Part shown: piece by piece, positions 27,547 to 37,507 of the stretch
Numbering within the stretch: position 1 is the stretch's first letter
Layout: each line of letters starts with the position of its first letter
Source of the DNA: Streptomyces sp. AM 4-1-1
Lineage (GTDB): Bacteria; Actinomycetota; Actinomycetes; Streptomycetales; Streptomycetaceae
Length of the DNA: 64,000 nt
NCBI RefSeq assembly: GCF_029167625.1
Contig: NZ_CP119146.1
Location: 62,001 to 126,000 of the forward strand
Direction: 5' to 3'
Notes under the pieces: model-generated
Told to the model about the DNA's origin: nothing
The model's database searches: none
The model's input: only the letters and a program-made list of their open reading frames with translations
Position numbers and translations under genes: made by a program

Positions 27547-30273
27547 GTGTTGTGCCTTCATCCCTATGCAGTTCTGGAGCAGATCATAGCCGCCAGCCAT
27601 AGGGCTAGTCCCGTATTGCCAAAAAGAGCCTCGAACGAGTCTCCCCCGGACGATGCCCAAATCGGAACAAAAAGGACATTCGAGGGTGGTCGATGGACCT
27701 CGACTCATCCACGATGGCAAAGCACACCCCGCTCCTCCGACAAGGAAGGGCTTCCCGAACCGCTGGTACTGCGCCCGAAGATGAGGCAGCGGCTCTCTAG
27801 CGCTCTCGATGCCCTGCTATCAGACCGAGCGGTCTACCAGCGCCCACTGCCCGAGGTATTGGGTGCCACGGTCCTGTTGGCGAAGTCGCCGGCAGAAGAG
27901 TCGCGGTTGGAGCTGCGCGCGGGGGAGCTGGCCCGGTGGCTGGGAGTGTCGAAGTCCTACGTCGATCATCGGGTGCTGCCTGGGCTGCGTGGATCTGGCG
28001 CGGTGGCGACGGAGGTCGTGACGAAGACGGTGGACGGAGTGCGTCGGGTTGATGGTCTTCGTTGGGAGCTACTTCCACTGACTTCCGCTCAAGCCCGAGG
28101 CAACCCGCAGGCTCTGGTGCTGAAGAAGCATGAGCTGGCCGTCCTGTTGGCGTTGTGTGAGGCGCTGTTCGCGCCGGGCTGGGCGCCGGTGGGTAAGCGG
28201 GAGACGCCTGCGGGTCTGCTTGGTGCTCGGCGGGGTCGAGGGGCGGCGGCAGAGCGGCTGGCGTTGCTGCGGTTGGTCCTGGCTGCCCGGTCGGATGGTC
28301 GGGTACGGCTCGTTGGCGGGGCGGTGGCGGCTGGCTGGGATCGTGCGGATGCGACGGTCGCGCGGATGTTGGGGTGTTCCACGGCGGAGGCGGCCCGGGT
28401 AGTGGACGGGCTGATCCAGCAGGGGCTGTTGGAGGTGCGGGGCCGGGGCGTACCTGGTGCCCGGATCCGGATGGTGGTGCCGGCCGTAGCGGCCGCCCAC
28501 GGCCGGAGTGCTGCGGCGGAGCTGCGGGTCGTGCCCGATCCGGCCAGGGCCCAGCAGGCTGAGGACGTCGCCCCGGAACAGGCCCGAGTCTGCGTGCACT
28601 GCGCTTCGGGGTTGGACGAAGCGGGCCCGGAGGAGCCGGGGGAGGGGTGGGTCCAGGAGGGGTTCTTCACGGTCGTAGACGGCGGCTGGGACGTCGTAGG
28701 TGATGGTGCACTCAGGGGTCAGGAGGCTACCGAGGTTCTCCGGACCGAACCGGATAATGCTTCTGACCTGGGGGAATGCGAGGATCAACAAGGCATCGAG
28801 GTCTCCGGGGCGGAGACTGGGGGTGCGCTGCTCCACGCCCACCACGCTCCGGTGGTTACTCATGGTGGTTCTGGTGCTGCTTCGTTTTGCTTTTCCGGCG
28901 AAGCCGCATCGGGGTTCCCACCGTTGCCGGAACGCGCGGACGGGCGCGAGACCGGGCCCGGGTCGGTCCGGATCGGCGTGGTCGACGAGCCGGGTGGCCG
29001 GGGTGGCCCGCTTCGCGGGGAACAGCAGCCGGATCCAGCGGGGGAGTGCCAGACGGCTCCTGAGCCGGTGGTTGCGAAGCCGGTGCCGCTGCGGTGGTCG
29101 CTGCCGCGGGGCCTTGAGCGGGTGCTGGACCCGGTCCGGCTGGAGTGGGCCCGCATCGCGCATGCCGGGGGGCGCACCCGGGTGCGGGTGGCGCTCCAGG
29201 CCGAGTTGCGGCGGTTGGCCGGGATCGTGGGTTCGGAGCAGGCGCCGGTGGTGCTGGCTGAGCGGTTGGAGCGGCGGCTTGCTGCTCAGCACGGTGAGCG
29301 GGTGCGTGAGCCGGTGGGCTGGCTGCTGGCGCGGGGTCTGCCGCAGCGGGCGGAGTGCTACGCGACGGCGTGCGACGACCAGGTGCGGATGGACACCGGG
29401 CTGGTGTGCCCGAGCTGCGAGCTGCTGATCGGGGACCGCCGGGCGCTGCGGCACCAGGTCGGTCGGGCCGTCGCCGCCGAGCTGCCCCGCCTGACGCCGG
29501 CCGAGGCCCGGGCGGAGGTTGAGCGGCGGCTGAGCCGGGAGGTAGCGCAGCGGGCCGCGCGGGACGCTGTCCGGCGCGAGCAGGCTGCGGTGGAGCGGGC
29601 GCGACGCGAGGTGGTCTGGGCGCAGCAGCGCGAAGAGCTCGAGTCGGCGAAGGCCGAGTTGGCGGCACGGCCGTGCGAGGAGTGCGGGGTGCCGGAGGCA
29701 AGTGGTCTGTGCCTGGTGTGCTCGCAGAACCGCACGGCCCGTGCGGCTGTGGAGCAGGCGGCCCAGGTCGCGGCCGCGGTGAGCGGGCCGGTACAGGACC
29801 TGGGCGTGGTGGCCGAGCGGTTGGCCGCGTGCCGGGTCGGGCTGGAGGACGAAGTCGGCCGGGCGGCCGGGCGGTTGCGGCGCGAGGGGATGCCGGAGGC
29901 CGCGGTGGCCTGGGAGGCGCGCACCCTCGCCGAGCAGTTGCTGCGGCAGGAACAGGCCCGCGCGATGGACGCTCTGCTGGCCTCGGAAGAGGCCCTGACG
30001 GAGACCGAACGGGTCTTCGCCGTCGAGCGGGCGCGACGCGGCGGTGAGGAGCAGGCCCGGGCGGCGGCCGAGGAGGCGCGGCAGCGCTGCGCGGAGCTCC
30101 TTCTCGCCCAGCGGCTCGGCCAGATCCGGGTTGCGCAGCGGTCCCCGGCTTCGGAGGAGGTCGGTGGATGGCGGCAGCGGCTGGCGGCTCTGGCGGCGCG
30201 TCCGCTGCACGACGAGATCCGCGTGCCGCAGCCGGCGGCGGGCGGGTGCCGGGAGACGGTGGGCGCGGCGTGA
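27547..30273 (+). CDS. Large plasmid replication-associated protein with winged-helix regions and zinc knuckles
   Basis: Up to 908 residues. The well-formed part begins near 27781 (MRQRLSSALDALLSD); the start is unresolved because no clear ribosome site is seen. Residues ~100-165 (RAGELARWLGVSKSYVDHRV) and ~270-310 look like helix-turn-helix units. The C-terminal third is Arg/Glu-rich and probably coiled coil, with two cysteine clusters (CDDQVRMDTGLVCPSC and CEECGVPEASGLCLVC). It is the first gene of the operon with a primase-polymerase and an ATPase, so it may recognise the origin (inference). GTGA overlap with the next gene. Confidence 0.65.
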   Translation: MLCLHPYAVLEQIIAASHRASPVLPKRASNESPPDDAQIGTKRTFEGGRWTSTHPRWQSTPRSSDKEGLPEPLVLRPKMRQRLSSALDALLSDRAVYQRPLPEVLGATVLLAKSPAEESRLELRAGELARWLGVSKSYVDHRVLPGLRGSGAVATEVVTKTVDGVRRVDGLRWELLPLTSAQARGNPQALVLKKHELAVLLALCEALFAPGWAPVGKRETPAGLLGARRGRGAAAERLALLRLVLAARSDGRVRLVGGAVAAGWDRADATVARMLGCSTAEAARVVDGLIQQGLLEVRGRGVPGARIRMVVPAVAAAHGRSAAAELRVVPDPARAQQAEDVAPEQARVCVHCASGLDEAGPEEPGEGWVQEGFFTVVDGGWDVVGDGALRGQEATEVLRTEPDNASDLGECEDQQGIEVSGAETGGALLHAHHAPVVTHGGSGAASFCFSGEAASGFPPLPERADGRETGPGSVRIGVVDEPGGRGGPLRGEQQPDPAGECQTAPEPVVAKPVPLRWSLPRGLERVLDPVRLEWARIAHAGGRTRVRVALQAELRRLAGIVGSEQAPVVLAERLERRLAAQHGERVREPVGWLLARGLPQRAECYATACDDQVRMDTGLVCPSCELLIGDRRALRHQVGRAVAAELPRLTPAEARAEVERRLSREVAQRAARDAVRREQAAVERARREVVWAQQREELESAKAELAARPCEECGVPEASGLCLVCSQNRTARAAVEQAAQVAAAVSGPVQDLGVVAERLAACRVGLEDEVGRAAGRLRREGMPEAAVAWEARTLAEQLLRQEQARAMDALLASEEALTETERVFAVERARRGGEEQARAAAEEARQRCAELLLAQRLGQIRVAQRSPASEEVGGWRQRLAALAARPLHDEIRVPQPAAGGCRETVGAA

Positions 30274-31334
30274 ACGGGGGACTGGAGGTGGCGCTGCGAT
30301 GCGCTGAGTGGGGGTGGTGGGTGCACCCGCTGCTGCCTGGGTCGAAGCGTCCGGCGGGCAACTGCCGCCGGTGTCGGCCGCCGTCGGCCGGGGCGCGCTC
30401 GCCGTGCGGCTTCCCCGATGCGGCCGGGTGTGCGTGCCGTGAGGCCGGGCGGTACTGCCACGGAGTCCGGGCGGCGACGCGGGAGCGGGAGCTGATCCAC
30501 CGCTGGTGGCGTGGCCGGGACTTCGGCGTCGGCGTGGCCGCGGGGCCGTCCGGTCTGGTGGTGCTCGACCTCGACGACCACGACCGTCCGCCGCCGGAGC
30601 AGGCGCTGTTGCTGCCGGGCGTGGACCTGACCCAGCACCAGGACACGGATTTGGGCCGGGTGCGGAGCGGGGTGGACGTGCTGGAGTTGCTGTGCCGGGT
30701 ACGGCGCGCGGGCAGCTTGCTGGACACCCCGGCGACGCTGACCGTGCAGACCCCGTCCGGCGGGATCCACCTGTGGTACCGGGCCGGGGAGACGAGCCGG
30801 TACGTGCAGGGCGCGGGCCGGCTCGGCTGGCAGGTCGACGTACGGGCCGGCTGGTCCACCGCGGTCGCGCCCGGCACCGTCACCGCGGCCGGCCGCTACC
30901 GGATGGTCGGGCACCAGGAGCGGCCGGCACGGCTGCCGCGCTGGGTCGCGCTGGAGCTGGACCGCGTCGGGCTGCGCCACCGCGATGTGGCGACCGGCCC
31001 GCCCCGCCGAGTCCGGCTTCCCCATCCCGCCCGCGAGAGCGGTATGCGGGACGCCTCCGCGTACGCCGCCGCTGCGCTGCGCGGCGAACTCGATGCCGTG
31101 GCATCGGCCCGCGCCGGCCGCAACGACACGATCAACCGCGCCGGGTTCCGGCTCGGTCAGCTGGTCGGCGCCGGGCTGCTGGAGCACGACCAGGTTCACC
31201 AGGCGCTCACCGACGCCGCCGCACAGGCCGGGGTCGACCCCGGCGAGGCCAAAGCCCAGTCCACCCTCCGCCGCGCACTTCAGGCGGGCATGCGCTCGCC
31301 GCGCACCATCCCGAGCCCGGGAGCACGGTCATGA
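30270..31334 (+). CDS. Bifunctional DNA primase/polymerase (Prim-Pol, AEP superfamily)
   Basis: A 354-residue archaeo-eukaryotic-type primase. All three motifs are visible: metal-binding VLDLDDH (98-104), SGGIHLW (163-169) and VDVR (189-192). A Cys-rich insertion (CRRC, CGFPDAAGCAC) near residues 32-56 may bind zinc. Such enzymes make primers and extend them during plasmid or phage replication. GTG start within the GTGA overlap; the stop overlaps the ATPase gene (ATGA). Confidence 0.88.
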   Translation: MNGGLEVALRCAEWGWWVHPLLPGSKRPAGNCRRCRPPSAGARSPCGFPDAAGCACREAGRYCHGVRAATRERELIHRWWRGRDFGVGVAAGPSGLVVLDLDDHDRPPPEQALLLPGVDLTQHQDTDLGRVRSGVDVLELLCRVRRAGSLLDTPATLTVQTPSGGIHLWYRAGETSRYVQGAGRLGWQVDVRAGWSTAVAPGTVTAAGRYRMVGHQERPARLPRWVALELDRVGLRHRDVATGPPRRVRLPHPARESGMRDASAYAAAALRGELDAVASARAGRNDTINRAGFRLGQLVGAGLLEHDQVHQALTDAAAQAGVDPGEAKAQSTLRRALQAGMRSPRTIPSPGARS

Positions 31335-32941
31335 ACCACCCCCTCACCTCCCGCGCCGCGCTGCCCTCCCCGGCCCGAGAACCCCAACCCGCCGACCCGG
31401 CCGGCGCGGCTGGCGCGGGCGGCGCGGGCGGCGCGGGAGGGCCGGACGGAGCCCGGCCCGCGGAGCGGGAGCCGAAGCTGTCGCAGGCCGACATCCTGCT
31501 GCACCTGGGCATGGACCAGTACCAGCTGGTGCGCCACGACCAGACCGCGTACGCCGTCCCCGTCGACGGCCCGCCGATCGCGCGCCCGCTGCGCGCCAAG
31601 GGCGGCTTCGGCGGAACCGGCTCCCTGCGCCAACTCCTCAACCGCGCCTACGTCCTGCGCACCGGCCGCTCCCCGTCCCAGGGCTGCCTGACCGACGCGA
31701 TCGCCTCCATGGACGCCCTCGCCCTGGACTCCGAGGAACAGCCGGTCTGCCTGCGGATCGCCCCCGACCCGGCCGACGACCAGGCGACCTGGCTCGACCT
31801 GGGCCGCTCCGACGGACTCAGCGTGCTGATCGAGCCGGGCACCTGGTCGGTGACCACCCCGCCCATCGGCGAGGGCCCGCTGTGGCGGCGCACCCGGCTG
31901 ACCGGTGAACTCCCGATGCCCGAACGCGATCCGGGCGGCTGGCAGGCCGGACTCGGACTGCTGCGCGAGCTGTCCGCGCTGGCGGAGCCGTCCTGGCGGA
32001 TGGCGGTCGCCTGGCTGCTGGCCGGACTGCGCCCGGACATGCCCCGCCCGATCGCGTACTTCAACGGGGAGCGCGGCACCGCCAAGACCACCTCCGCCCG
32101 GCAGCTGCTGCGCGTACTCGACGGGATCCGCGCCGAGGTCCGCAACGTCCCGCGCAGCGAGGACGACGGCGCGGTGGCCGCGTCCGCCGGGTGGACCATG
32201 GGCCTGGACAACCTCGCCGGCATCCCTCAGTGGCTGTCGGACTTCCTGTGCCGGGCGGTCACCGGGGCCTCCGTCGCCAAGCGCGAGGTCTACACCGACG
32301 ACGACGTCACCTCCTGGGCCTACCAGCGCCCGGTCCTGCTGACCGGCATCGACGTTGGCGCCCTCCAGCCCGACCTCGCCGAACGCCTGCTCCCCTTCAC
32401 CCTGGAGGCCATCGACCCCAAGGCCCGGCGCAGCGAGCACGAGCTGTGGCGCCGCTACCGCGCCGCCCACGGCCGCATCCTCGGCGGCCTGCTCGACCTA
32501 GCGGCCGCGGTGTGGGCGCGCCTGCCCGACGCGGCCGACCAGCTCGACCAGAAGCCGCGGATGGCCGACTGGGCCGAACTGCTGTGGGCACTCGACGCGG
32601 TCACCGGCTGGGACACCCTGTCCACCTACACCGGCTCCCAGGACGCGGTCACCGACGACGTCATCGACGCCGACCCGGTCGCCACCGCCCTCACCCGCTG
32701 GTCCGCCACCACCGGCACCACCGAGTGGCGGGCCACCACCGGCCAGATCGACGAAGTGCTGCGACCACCCGGGCCCATCCCCGAGGCCTGGCCCAAGACC
32801 ACCGCCCTGCTCTCCGCCCGCCTGACCTCCCTCGCACCCGCCCTGCGTCAACGCGGCATCGACATCCGCAAGCTGCCCCGCACCAGCGCCACCCGCGGCT
32901 TCCTCATCACCCTTCGTCCGGACTCCAGACCACCCGCCTGA
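31331..32941 (+). CDS. Replication ATPase/helicase (partner of Prim-Pol)
   Basis: A 536-residue protein with a Walker A GERGTAKT at 246-253 following a ~200-residue N-terminal region; an Ala/Gly-rich low-complexity stretch lies at ~20-42. The order and partner gene fit the D5/VirE-like helicases that pair with Prim-Pol on mobile elements. It likely unwinds DNA at the origin or fork. It ends 229 bases before the left end of the Tn7-like transposon, so the insertion spared the operon. Confidence 0.75.
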   Translation: MNHPLTSRAALPSPAREPQPADPAGAAGAGGAGGAGGPDGARPAEREPKLSQADILLHLGMDQYQLVRHDQTAYAVPVDGPPIARPLRAKGGFGGTGSLRQLLNRAYVLRTGRSPSQGCLTDAIASMDALALDSEEQPVCLRIAPDPADDQATWLDLGRSDGLSVLIEPGTWSVTTPPIGEGPLWRRTRLTGELPMPERDPGGWQAGLGLLRELSALAEPSWRMAVAWLLAGLRPDMPRPIAYFNGERGTAKTTSARQLLRVLDGIRAEVRNVPRSEDDGAVAASAGWTMGLDNLAGIPQWLSDFLCRAVTGASVAKREVYTDDDVTSWAYQRPVLLTGIDVGALQPDLAERLLPFTLEAIDPKARRSEHELWRRYRAAHGRILGGLLDLAAAVWARLPDAADQLDQKPRMADWAELLWALDAVTGWDTLSTYTGSQDAVTDDVIDADPVATALTRWSATTGTTEWRATTGQIDEVLRPPGPIPEAWPKTTALLSARLTSLAPALRQRGIDIRKLPRTSATRGFLITLRPDSRPPA

Positions 32942-33170
32942 CCTCACGCCTCCGTACGGCCGCGAGCCAGCCCCCACACCGTCACCGAACCCGCCGCCAC
33001 CCCGAGACGCGCGGGCCCTCAGCACGTCCCGGACACCGTCGGGAGACCGGCCCGCGCGAACCGAAGGCACCTTCTGGGACTTCAGCCTGCCTTCCCGGCC
33101 GCTGCGCGCTGGACCGGGCCCGTTTCGACGGCCGACGGGTTACCGGAGGACGGCCTCGCCCGCGCAGCGA

Positions 33171-33216
33171 TTGACCTCTGACAAGTGATCTTGACCGTTT
33201 GCCAGGTGAGTTTGAC
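33171..33216. repeat. Left transposon end with TnsB-type sites
   Basis: The terminal 13 bp are followed by AAGTGATCTTGAC (33183-33195) and AGGTGAGTTTGAC (33204-33216), two spaced copies of the site also found in the right end. Confidence 0.8.
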
Positions 33217-33308
33217 TTGCCCTGTCTCTCTATCCGTGGACAGTTCGGAGACCTCCGCGCAGGTAGGCCGACGTCTTCATGCCAAGCGGCTCCTGCGAGG
33301 ATGCAGCC

Positions 33309-33794
33309 ATGGATGATGCAGATCTCCTCGAAGCGCTCCTCCTTTCCCTGGCTAGCGAGGAGAGTGTGTACTCGCGCTGGTGCTGGAGTTCGGGAGCTGA
33401 TCTTGCGCACCATGTCCGCGAGCTCGCGACGACCGCCGAAGCTGACTGGGCTCATGAGGCGGTCGTGGGCGCCACTGGACCGACCACTCTCAAGGAGATC
33501 GAGGCGGCCCTTCGTCCGGTCACGCGCGACACCGCAGCCGGGTTGATGGTCAACCTCTCCACCGACAGCCTGGTGTTCCCGGGGCATCCGCGGCGCGACC
33601 TCGCCCACGCAAGACGGGCTGTGACGAAGGCGATCTCGATTCTGGGCCCGGGGTCGGAGTGGTTCTCCAACATCGACGGTCTCTGGGAGAGCGGACGCGC
33701 ATGGAATCCGGTCACCAGGCACACCTTCGACGGTGTAGTCGCCGGCCGGGGAGCCGGATTCGTTGTCGTGCTCCTGCAGGTCGGCGAGGACTGA
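33309..33794 (+). CDS. Cargo gene of unknown function inside the transposon
   Basis: A 161-residue acidic protein beginning MDDADLLEALLLSLASEES; GAGGA lies 7 bases before the ATG. No family is recognised and there is no signal peptide. It is the only gene in the element besides the transposition set, so it is either cargo or an unrecognised accessory factor. It converges on the tniQ gene with a 70-base gap. Confidence 0.6.
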   Translation: MDDADLLEALLLSLASEESVYSRWCWSSGADLAHHVRELATTAEADWAHEAVVGATGPTTLKEIEAALRPVTRDTAAGLMVNLSTDSLVFPGHPRRDLAHARRAVTKAISILGPGSEWFSNIDGLWESGRAWNPVTRHTFDGVVAGRGAGFVVVLLQVGED

Positions 33795-33864
33795 AAGCCT
33801 TGCTGGACCACGCGAAGGTCCTGAGACTCCCGGACTCGCCCGGGAGAAGGCATGATCGCCCGGG

Positions 33865-34431
33865 TCAAGCGGATTCGTCCTCGACTGCGTCCGGGTTCTC
33901 GTAGAGGGCCAGCTCTGCTTGTTGCGCGCGAACGTTTCTGCCATGGCATCGGGGTGAACAGGCACTGCGTGGGCTGACCGCGGGCCGGATGAACTGGGCT
34001 CCGCAGCCGGGGCAGGGCAGGACTTGTTTCTGGTCCGGGAGGATGCCGTTGCTGGAGGGTGCGCTCTTCAGGAGGTCGTCTCTGCGTCGGCATCGGGCCG
34101 AGCACCACCAGGGAGCCGGGCCGGCCTCGACGTTCGGTCGGGGCAGGCGGCCGCAGTACTCGCAGAGCAGGAGGTCCGGTGGCGGTGGTGGCGTGCGTTC
34201 CAGGACTTCTCGAAGTTCAAGGGGGTCGCGTCCGGTTGCGGCGGCGAGGCGGGACCAGCTGAGGGTGCCGCGGTAACGGGGTGGGTCGCAGAGGCAGGCG
34301 TGCAGGTAGCCCGGCTTGAGGTAGTTCGCCGTGGCCAGACGGTCGATGAAGGACTGGGCGCCTTCGCAGGGCCGGGGGAAGACCTGGATCGGCAGTTCCA
34401 CGATCCGCAGGGCCAGCGGGACTCGGCTCAC
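33865..34431 (-). CDS. tniQ: TniQ-family transposition targeting protein
   Basis: A 188-residue short TniQ. The N-terminal segment (FPRPCEGAQSFIDRLATANY) is the family signature. Two zinc-finger-like clusters follow: CEYCGR with WWCSARC, and CPGCG with CSPRCHGR. TniQ bridges a target-site recogniser to the TnsC ATPase ring. The GTG start overlaps the tnsC stop (GTGA). Confidence 0.8.
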   Translation of the reverse strand: MSRVPLALRIVELPIQVFPRPCEGAQSFIDRLATANYLKPGYLHACLCDPPRYRGTLSWSRLAAATGRDPLELREVLERTPPPPPDLLLCEYCGRLPRPNVEAGPAPWWCSARCRRRDDLLKSAPSSNGILPDQKQVLPCPGCGAQFIRPAVSPRSACSPRCHGRNVRAQQAELALYENPDAVEDESA

Positions 34432-35447
34432 GTTCTGGCCTGCCTTGGCCGAGGGGCCTGCGTGGTAGCCGTGACGTCGAGAGGAATGGCTTCGAGTTCC
34501 GCTCGGGTGATCTTCTCGGTGCCGGTGAGGATGGCGTCGATCGCGGCTCCGCGGATCTGGTGGGAGAGGGCGCCGATCATGCCGCCGGTGCGGTCGTGGA
34601 GGTAGCGGTCCAGTTCGGCGAGGGTTCCCGGCTTGTGGTGGTGCAGCAGCAGGGTGTCCTCCATCGTCTTGACCAGGCCCTTCCACTCCTCGTTGTAGGG
34701 GAAGGGGTGGGTCGGGATGAGGGTGAAGCGGCCGGCGATCTGGGCTCCGCGGGTGCCCGAGAGGATCGAGCTGTGCTCGATGTCGATGCCGGCGTAGATG
34801 AACGTGGCGGGGATGCGCTCGGAGAAGTACTTCAGGGTGTCGGAGACCTCGGCGCCCTGGCGGGTGCTCAGGGAGATGTTGTGGACCTCGTCAACGATCA
34901 CGAGGCCGGTGCGGGCGGTGGTGCAGACGCCGACGACGGCCTCGATGATGTCGGTGGTGTTTAGTCGGCGGTGGACCGGCAGGCCCAGGAAGCGCGCGAA
35001 CTCCGCGGCGATCATGCGGGCGGTCGCCGCGGGCGGGACGGTGATGTAGAGGACCGGGATGCGGCCGTGGGCGTCGGGGTGGACCTGGCGGTCGTTGAGC
35101 TCGTGCGCCAGGCCGAGCTGGGTGAGCGCGATGGTCTTCCCGGTGCCGGCCGGGCCGGAGACGATCAGGCCCCGACGGGCGCTGATGGCGTGCCGGTTCA
35201 GCATGACCAGGCGGCGGCCCGTGGTGACGGTGTGGCGGACCGTGGAGGTGGCTACGACCATCAGGCGGGCGTGGTGGTCGATGCGCAGGTCGTCCAGCTT
35301 CAGGCGGGTTGCCTTGGGCAGCTTGGCGTACGACTTCGGCGACGGCGCCGGTATGTGGGGTGGCTTCGGACCGCCGGCCACGAACCGGCGCCAGCCGTCC
35401 TTCGTGGTCAGGTGCTGCCCGGCGTCGTCGGTGTCCGGCAGCGTCAT
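34428..35447 (-). CDS. tnsC: TnsC/TniB AAA+ transposition regulator
   Basis: A 339-residue AAA+ ATPase with Walker A GPAGTGKT (98-105) and Walker B LVIVDEVHN (182-190). In this family the ATPase forms filaments on target DNA and activates the transposase. The stop overlaps tniQ and the start overlaps tnsB. Confidence 0.88.
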   Translation of the reverse strand: MTLPDTDDAGQHLTTKDGWRRFVAGGPKPPHIPAPSPKSYAKLPKATRLKLDDLRIDHHARLMVVATSTVRHTVTTGRRLVMLNRHAISARRGLIVSGPAGTGKTIALTQLGLAHELNDRQVHPDAHGRIPVLYITVPPAATARMIAAEFARFLGLPVHRRLNTTDIIEAVVGVCTTARTGLVIVDEVHNISLSTRQGAEVSDTLKYFSERIPATFIYAGIDIEHSSILSGTRGAQIAGRFTLIPTHPFPYNEEWKGLVKTMEDTLLLHHHKPGTLAELDRYLHDRTGGMIGALSHQIRGAAIDAILTGTEKITRAELEAIPLDVTATTQAPRPRQART

Positions 35448-37507
35448 CGGCGTCTCCAGGGATCTTCGAGCGGGTCGAACAGGCCGAGCGGGATCACGTC
35501 GGCGAGCTTCTCCTCGGCCTCCGGCTCGGGTGCGGGGGCGGGCTCGTCAGTGGCCTGAGCGGGCAGCGGGGTCGACGGCCCGGCCGCCTTGGTCCGGGCG
35601 GCGACCCGGCGGTCGCGTCTGGTCGCCTTCGGCTTCGGTTCGCCCGCCGGTCCGGCGTGGGCCCGGGTCAGCAGGGAGGCGACGGCGTCAGCGATCTCCG
35701 CCTCCGTGGAGCCGGGCATCTGGTGGCTGACGTGGTCCCAGGCCAGATCACCGAACGGCACCGGTGCCCGGTGGAGCTGCTTCCAGGTCGCCTGGATCCA
35801 CCGGCGCCCGTCGGTGCGGTGGTCGCGTACCCAGATCTGGGAGACGTCGTAGGGGTCGCGGTGGACCTCCCAGAGCCCGCGCTTGGCGCGGATCCCGGAG
35901 TCCTGGCGCCGCAGCGGGGTCAGGTCGGGGCTGTCGTAGATGCGGTTCTTGACCCGGATCCCGTAGTCGTTGACCGCCCGCCAGTCCGAGGGCAGCAACT
36001 CGACGTAGTCGTCGCCGGTGAGCGCGACGGGGACGTAGCCGCATGCCTCGACCAGCACCGCGTACTTCTGGTTCGGCGTGAACAGCCGGCCCGGGTGGGC
36101 GGGGTCGCGCAGGCCGTCGTGCGGCCGGTTCTGCCAGTGCGCGACGATCCACTCGTCCAGGAGTTCCTGCAGTTCCAGCAGCGACCAGATCCGCTCGGGC
36201 TCCGGGTGACGGCTGCGGTGGTCCGCGCTGCGGCCCGTGTAGCCGGGCAGGAACTGGACGAACAGCGTCGCCACCGAGCCCAGCATCGACTCGATGTGTC
36301 CCTTCTCGAAGCCGGAGCCCTTGTGCGCGGGCTGGAAGTCGATCTCCAGGAACCGGCAGGACGATTTGAAGTTCCGGGAGATGAACGCCTTGCCGTGGTC
36401 GCAGACGATCATCTCCGGGACGATCACCGGGCGAGCCGCCGCGTGCTCCAGGCGCTCGTCCAGGCTCAGCAGCCGGCGGTGCGGCAGCACCGAGCGCGAC
36501 ATCCTCAGCACGTCCGCCCAGCCGGGCCGCATCAACTCCGGGGTGACCGTCCGGGCCAGCAGCACGCTCGCGTCGACCGACTTCGTGGTCGGCCGCAGCA
36601 CCGCCGCGGTGAGCGTCCTCGTGGCCACGTCGATCATGGCCGTGAGCTCGACCCGGCCCGGGACACCGTCATCCAGCAGGACCATCACATCCAGCGGGGT
36701 CGAGTCGATCTGCATGACCTCGCCCGGGGCGAACGCCGGGAGCTCGCCGAACGGGGCCTTCGCCCCGTGGGCCTTGGAACGGCGGGTGCTCGCCGCGCTG
36801 AAGGTATGGGTGCCGTCGGTCAGCTTCGCCAGCAGCCGGTAGAGGGTGCGCTCGGAGGGCACTTCGAGATCCTCGGTCCCTGAGGTCTCGCGCAGGATCT
36901 CCCCGGTCCGCCAGAGGATGAACGACCCCGTCCGGGTGGAGGCGTCGACGGCTTCGCCGATGGCCGTGCGCATCGCCGTCACCACCCGCTCGTCCACCGA
37001 GCCGAACTCAGGCCGCTTCGCGGCCTGGCGGTGATCGACCAGGCCCAGCACGCCCTCGGCCTGGTAGCGGCGCCGCAGGTTGGCGACCGCGCTGGCCGAC
37101 ACCTTGGTCCCGGCCGCCGTCAGCTCAGCGGCCTTGGCCCGCTGGCGGGCCGTCAGCGATCGATCCAGACCGTACTCCGGCCGCGGTGTGGTGTCCGGAC
37201 CGGCCTCCGGGGGCCGCCCGTGCAGCACTTCGAGGATGTGCCCCTCCCACCACAGCGCCTTCTCGACCGCTTTGGCCGGGAACGTCTCCAGCCGTGACGA
37301 GGCCGGAAGCGGCATCCGGACCGGGATGTCGATGACGGCGAAGTCCGCTTCGCCCGTCAGGTCCTCCACCGCCACGACGCGCTGGCCGGCCTCCGTGTCC
37401 GTCAGCGTCACCGTCCTGGCCGTCACGCCCACCACGGCACGGACCTGCGCGGCGAAGCGCACCCATGCGCCGACCTGGATTCCAACCGGCCGCTGCAGCC
37501 CGCTCAT
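35444..37507 (-). CDS. tnsB: TnsB/TniA-type DDE transposase
   Basis: A 687-residue Mu-type integrase-fold transposase. The catalytic triad is visible: D268 (MQIDSTPLD), D370 (IVCDHGKAF) and E406 (GHIES), with the classical 35-residue D-E spacing. An N-terminal helix-turn-helix region (~120-165) and a basic C-terminal tail fit end binding and TnsC contact. It joins the transposon 3' ends to the target. Four-base overlaps on both sides. Confidence 0.9.
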   Translation of the reverse strand: MSGLQRPVGIQVGAWVRFAAQVRAVVGVTARTVTLTDTEAGQRVVAVEDLTGEADFAVIDIPVRMPLPASSRLETFPAKAVEKALWWEGHILEVLHGRPPEAGPDTTPRPEYGLDRSLTARQRAKAAELTAAGTKVSASAVANLRRRYQAEGVLGLVDHRQAAKRPEFGSVDERVVTAMRTAIGEAVDASTRTGSFILWRTGEILRETSGTEDLEVPSERTLYRLLAKLTDGTHTFSAASTRRSKAHGAKAPFGELPAFAPGEVMQIDSTPLDVMVLLDDGVPGRVELTAMIDVATRTLTAAVLRPTTKSVDASVLLARTVTPELMRPGWADVLRMSRSVLPHRRLLSLDERLEHAAARPVIVPEMIVCDHGKAFISRNFKSSCRFLEIDFQPAHKGSGFEKGHIESMLGSVATLFVQFLPGYTGRSADHRSRHPEPERIWSLLELQELLDEWIVAHWQNRPHDGLRDPAHPGRLFTPNQKYAVLVEACGYVPVALTGDDYVELLPSDWRAVNDYGIRVKNRIYDSPDLTPLRRQDSGIRAKRGLWEVHRDPYDVSQIWVRDHRTDGRRWIQATWKQLHRAPVPFGDLAWDHVSHQMPGSTEAEIADAVASLLTRAHAGPAGEPKPKATRRDRRVAARTKAAGPSTPLPAQATDEPAPAPEPEAEEKLADVIPLGLFDPLEDPWRRR

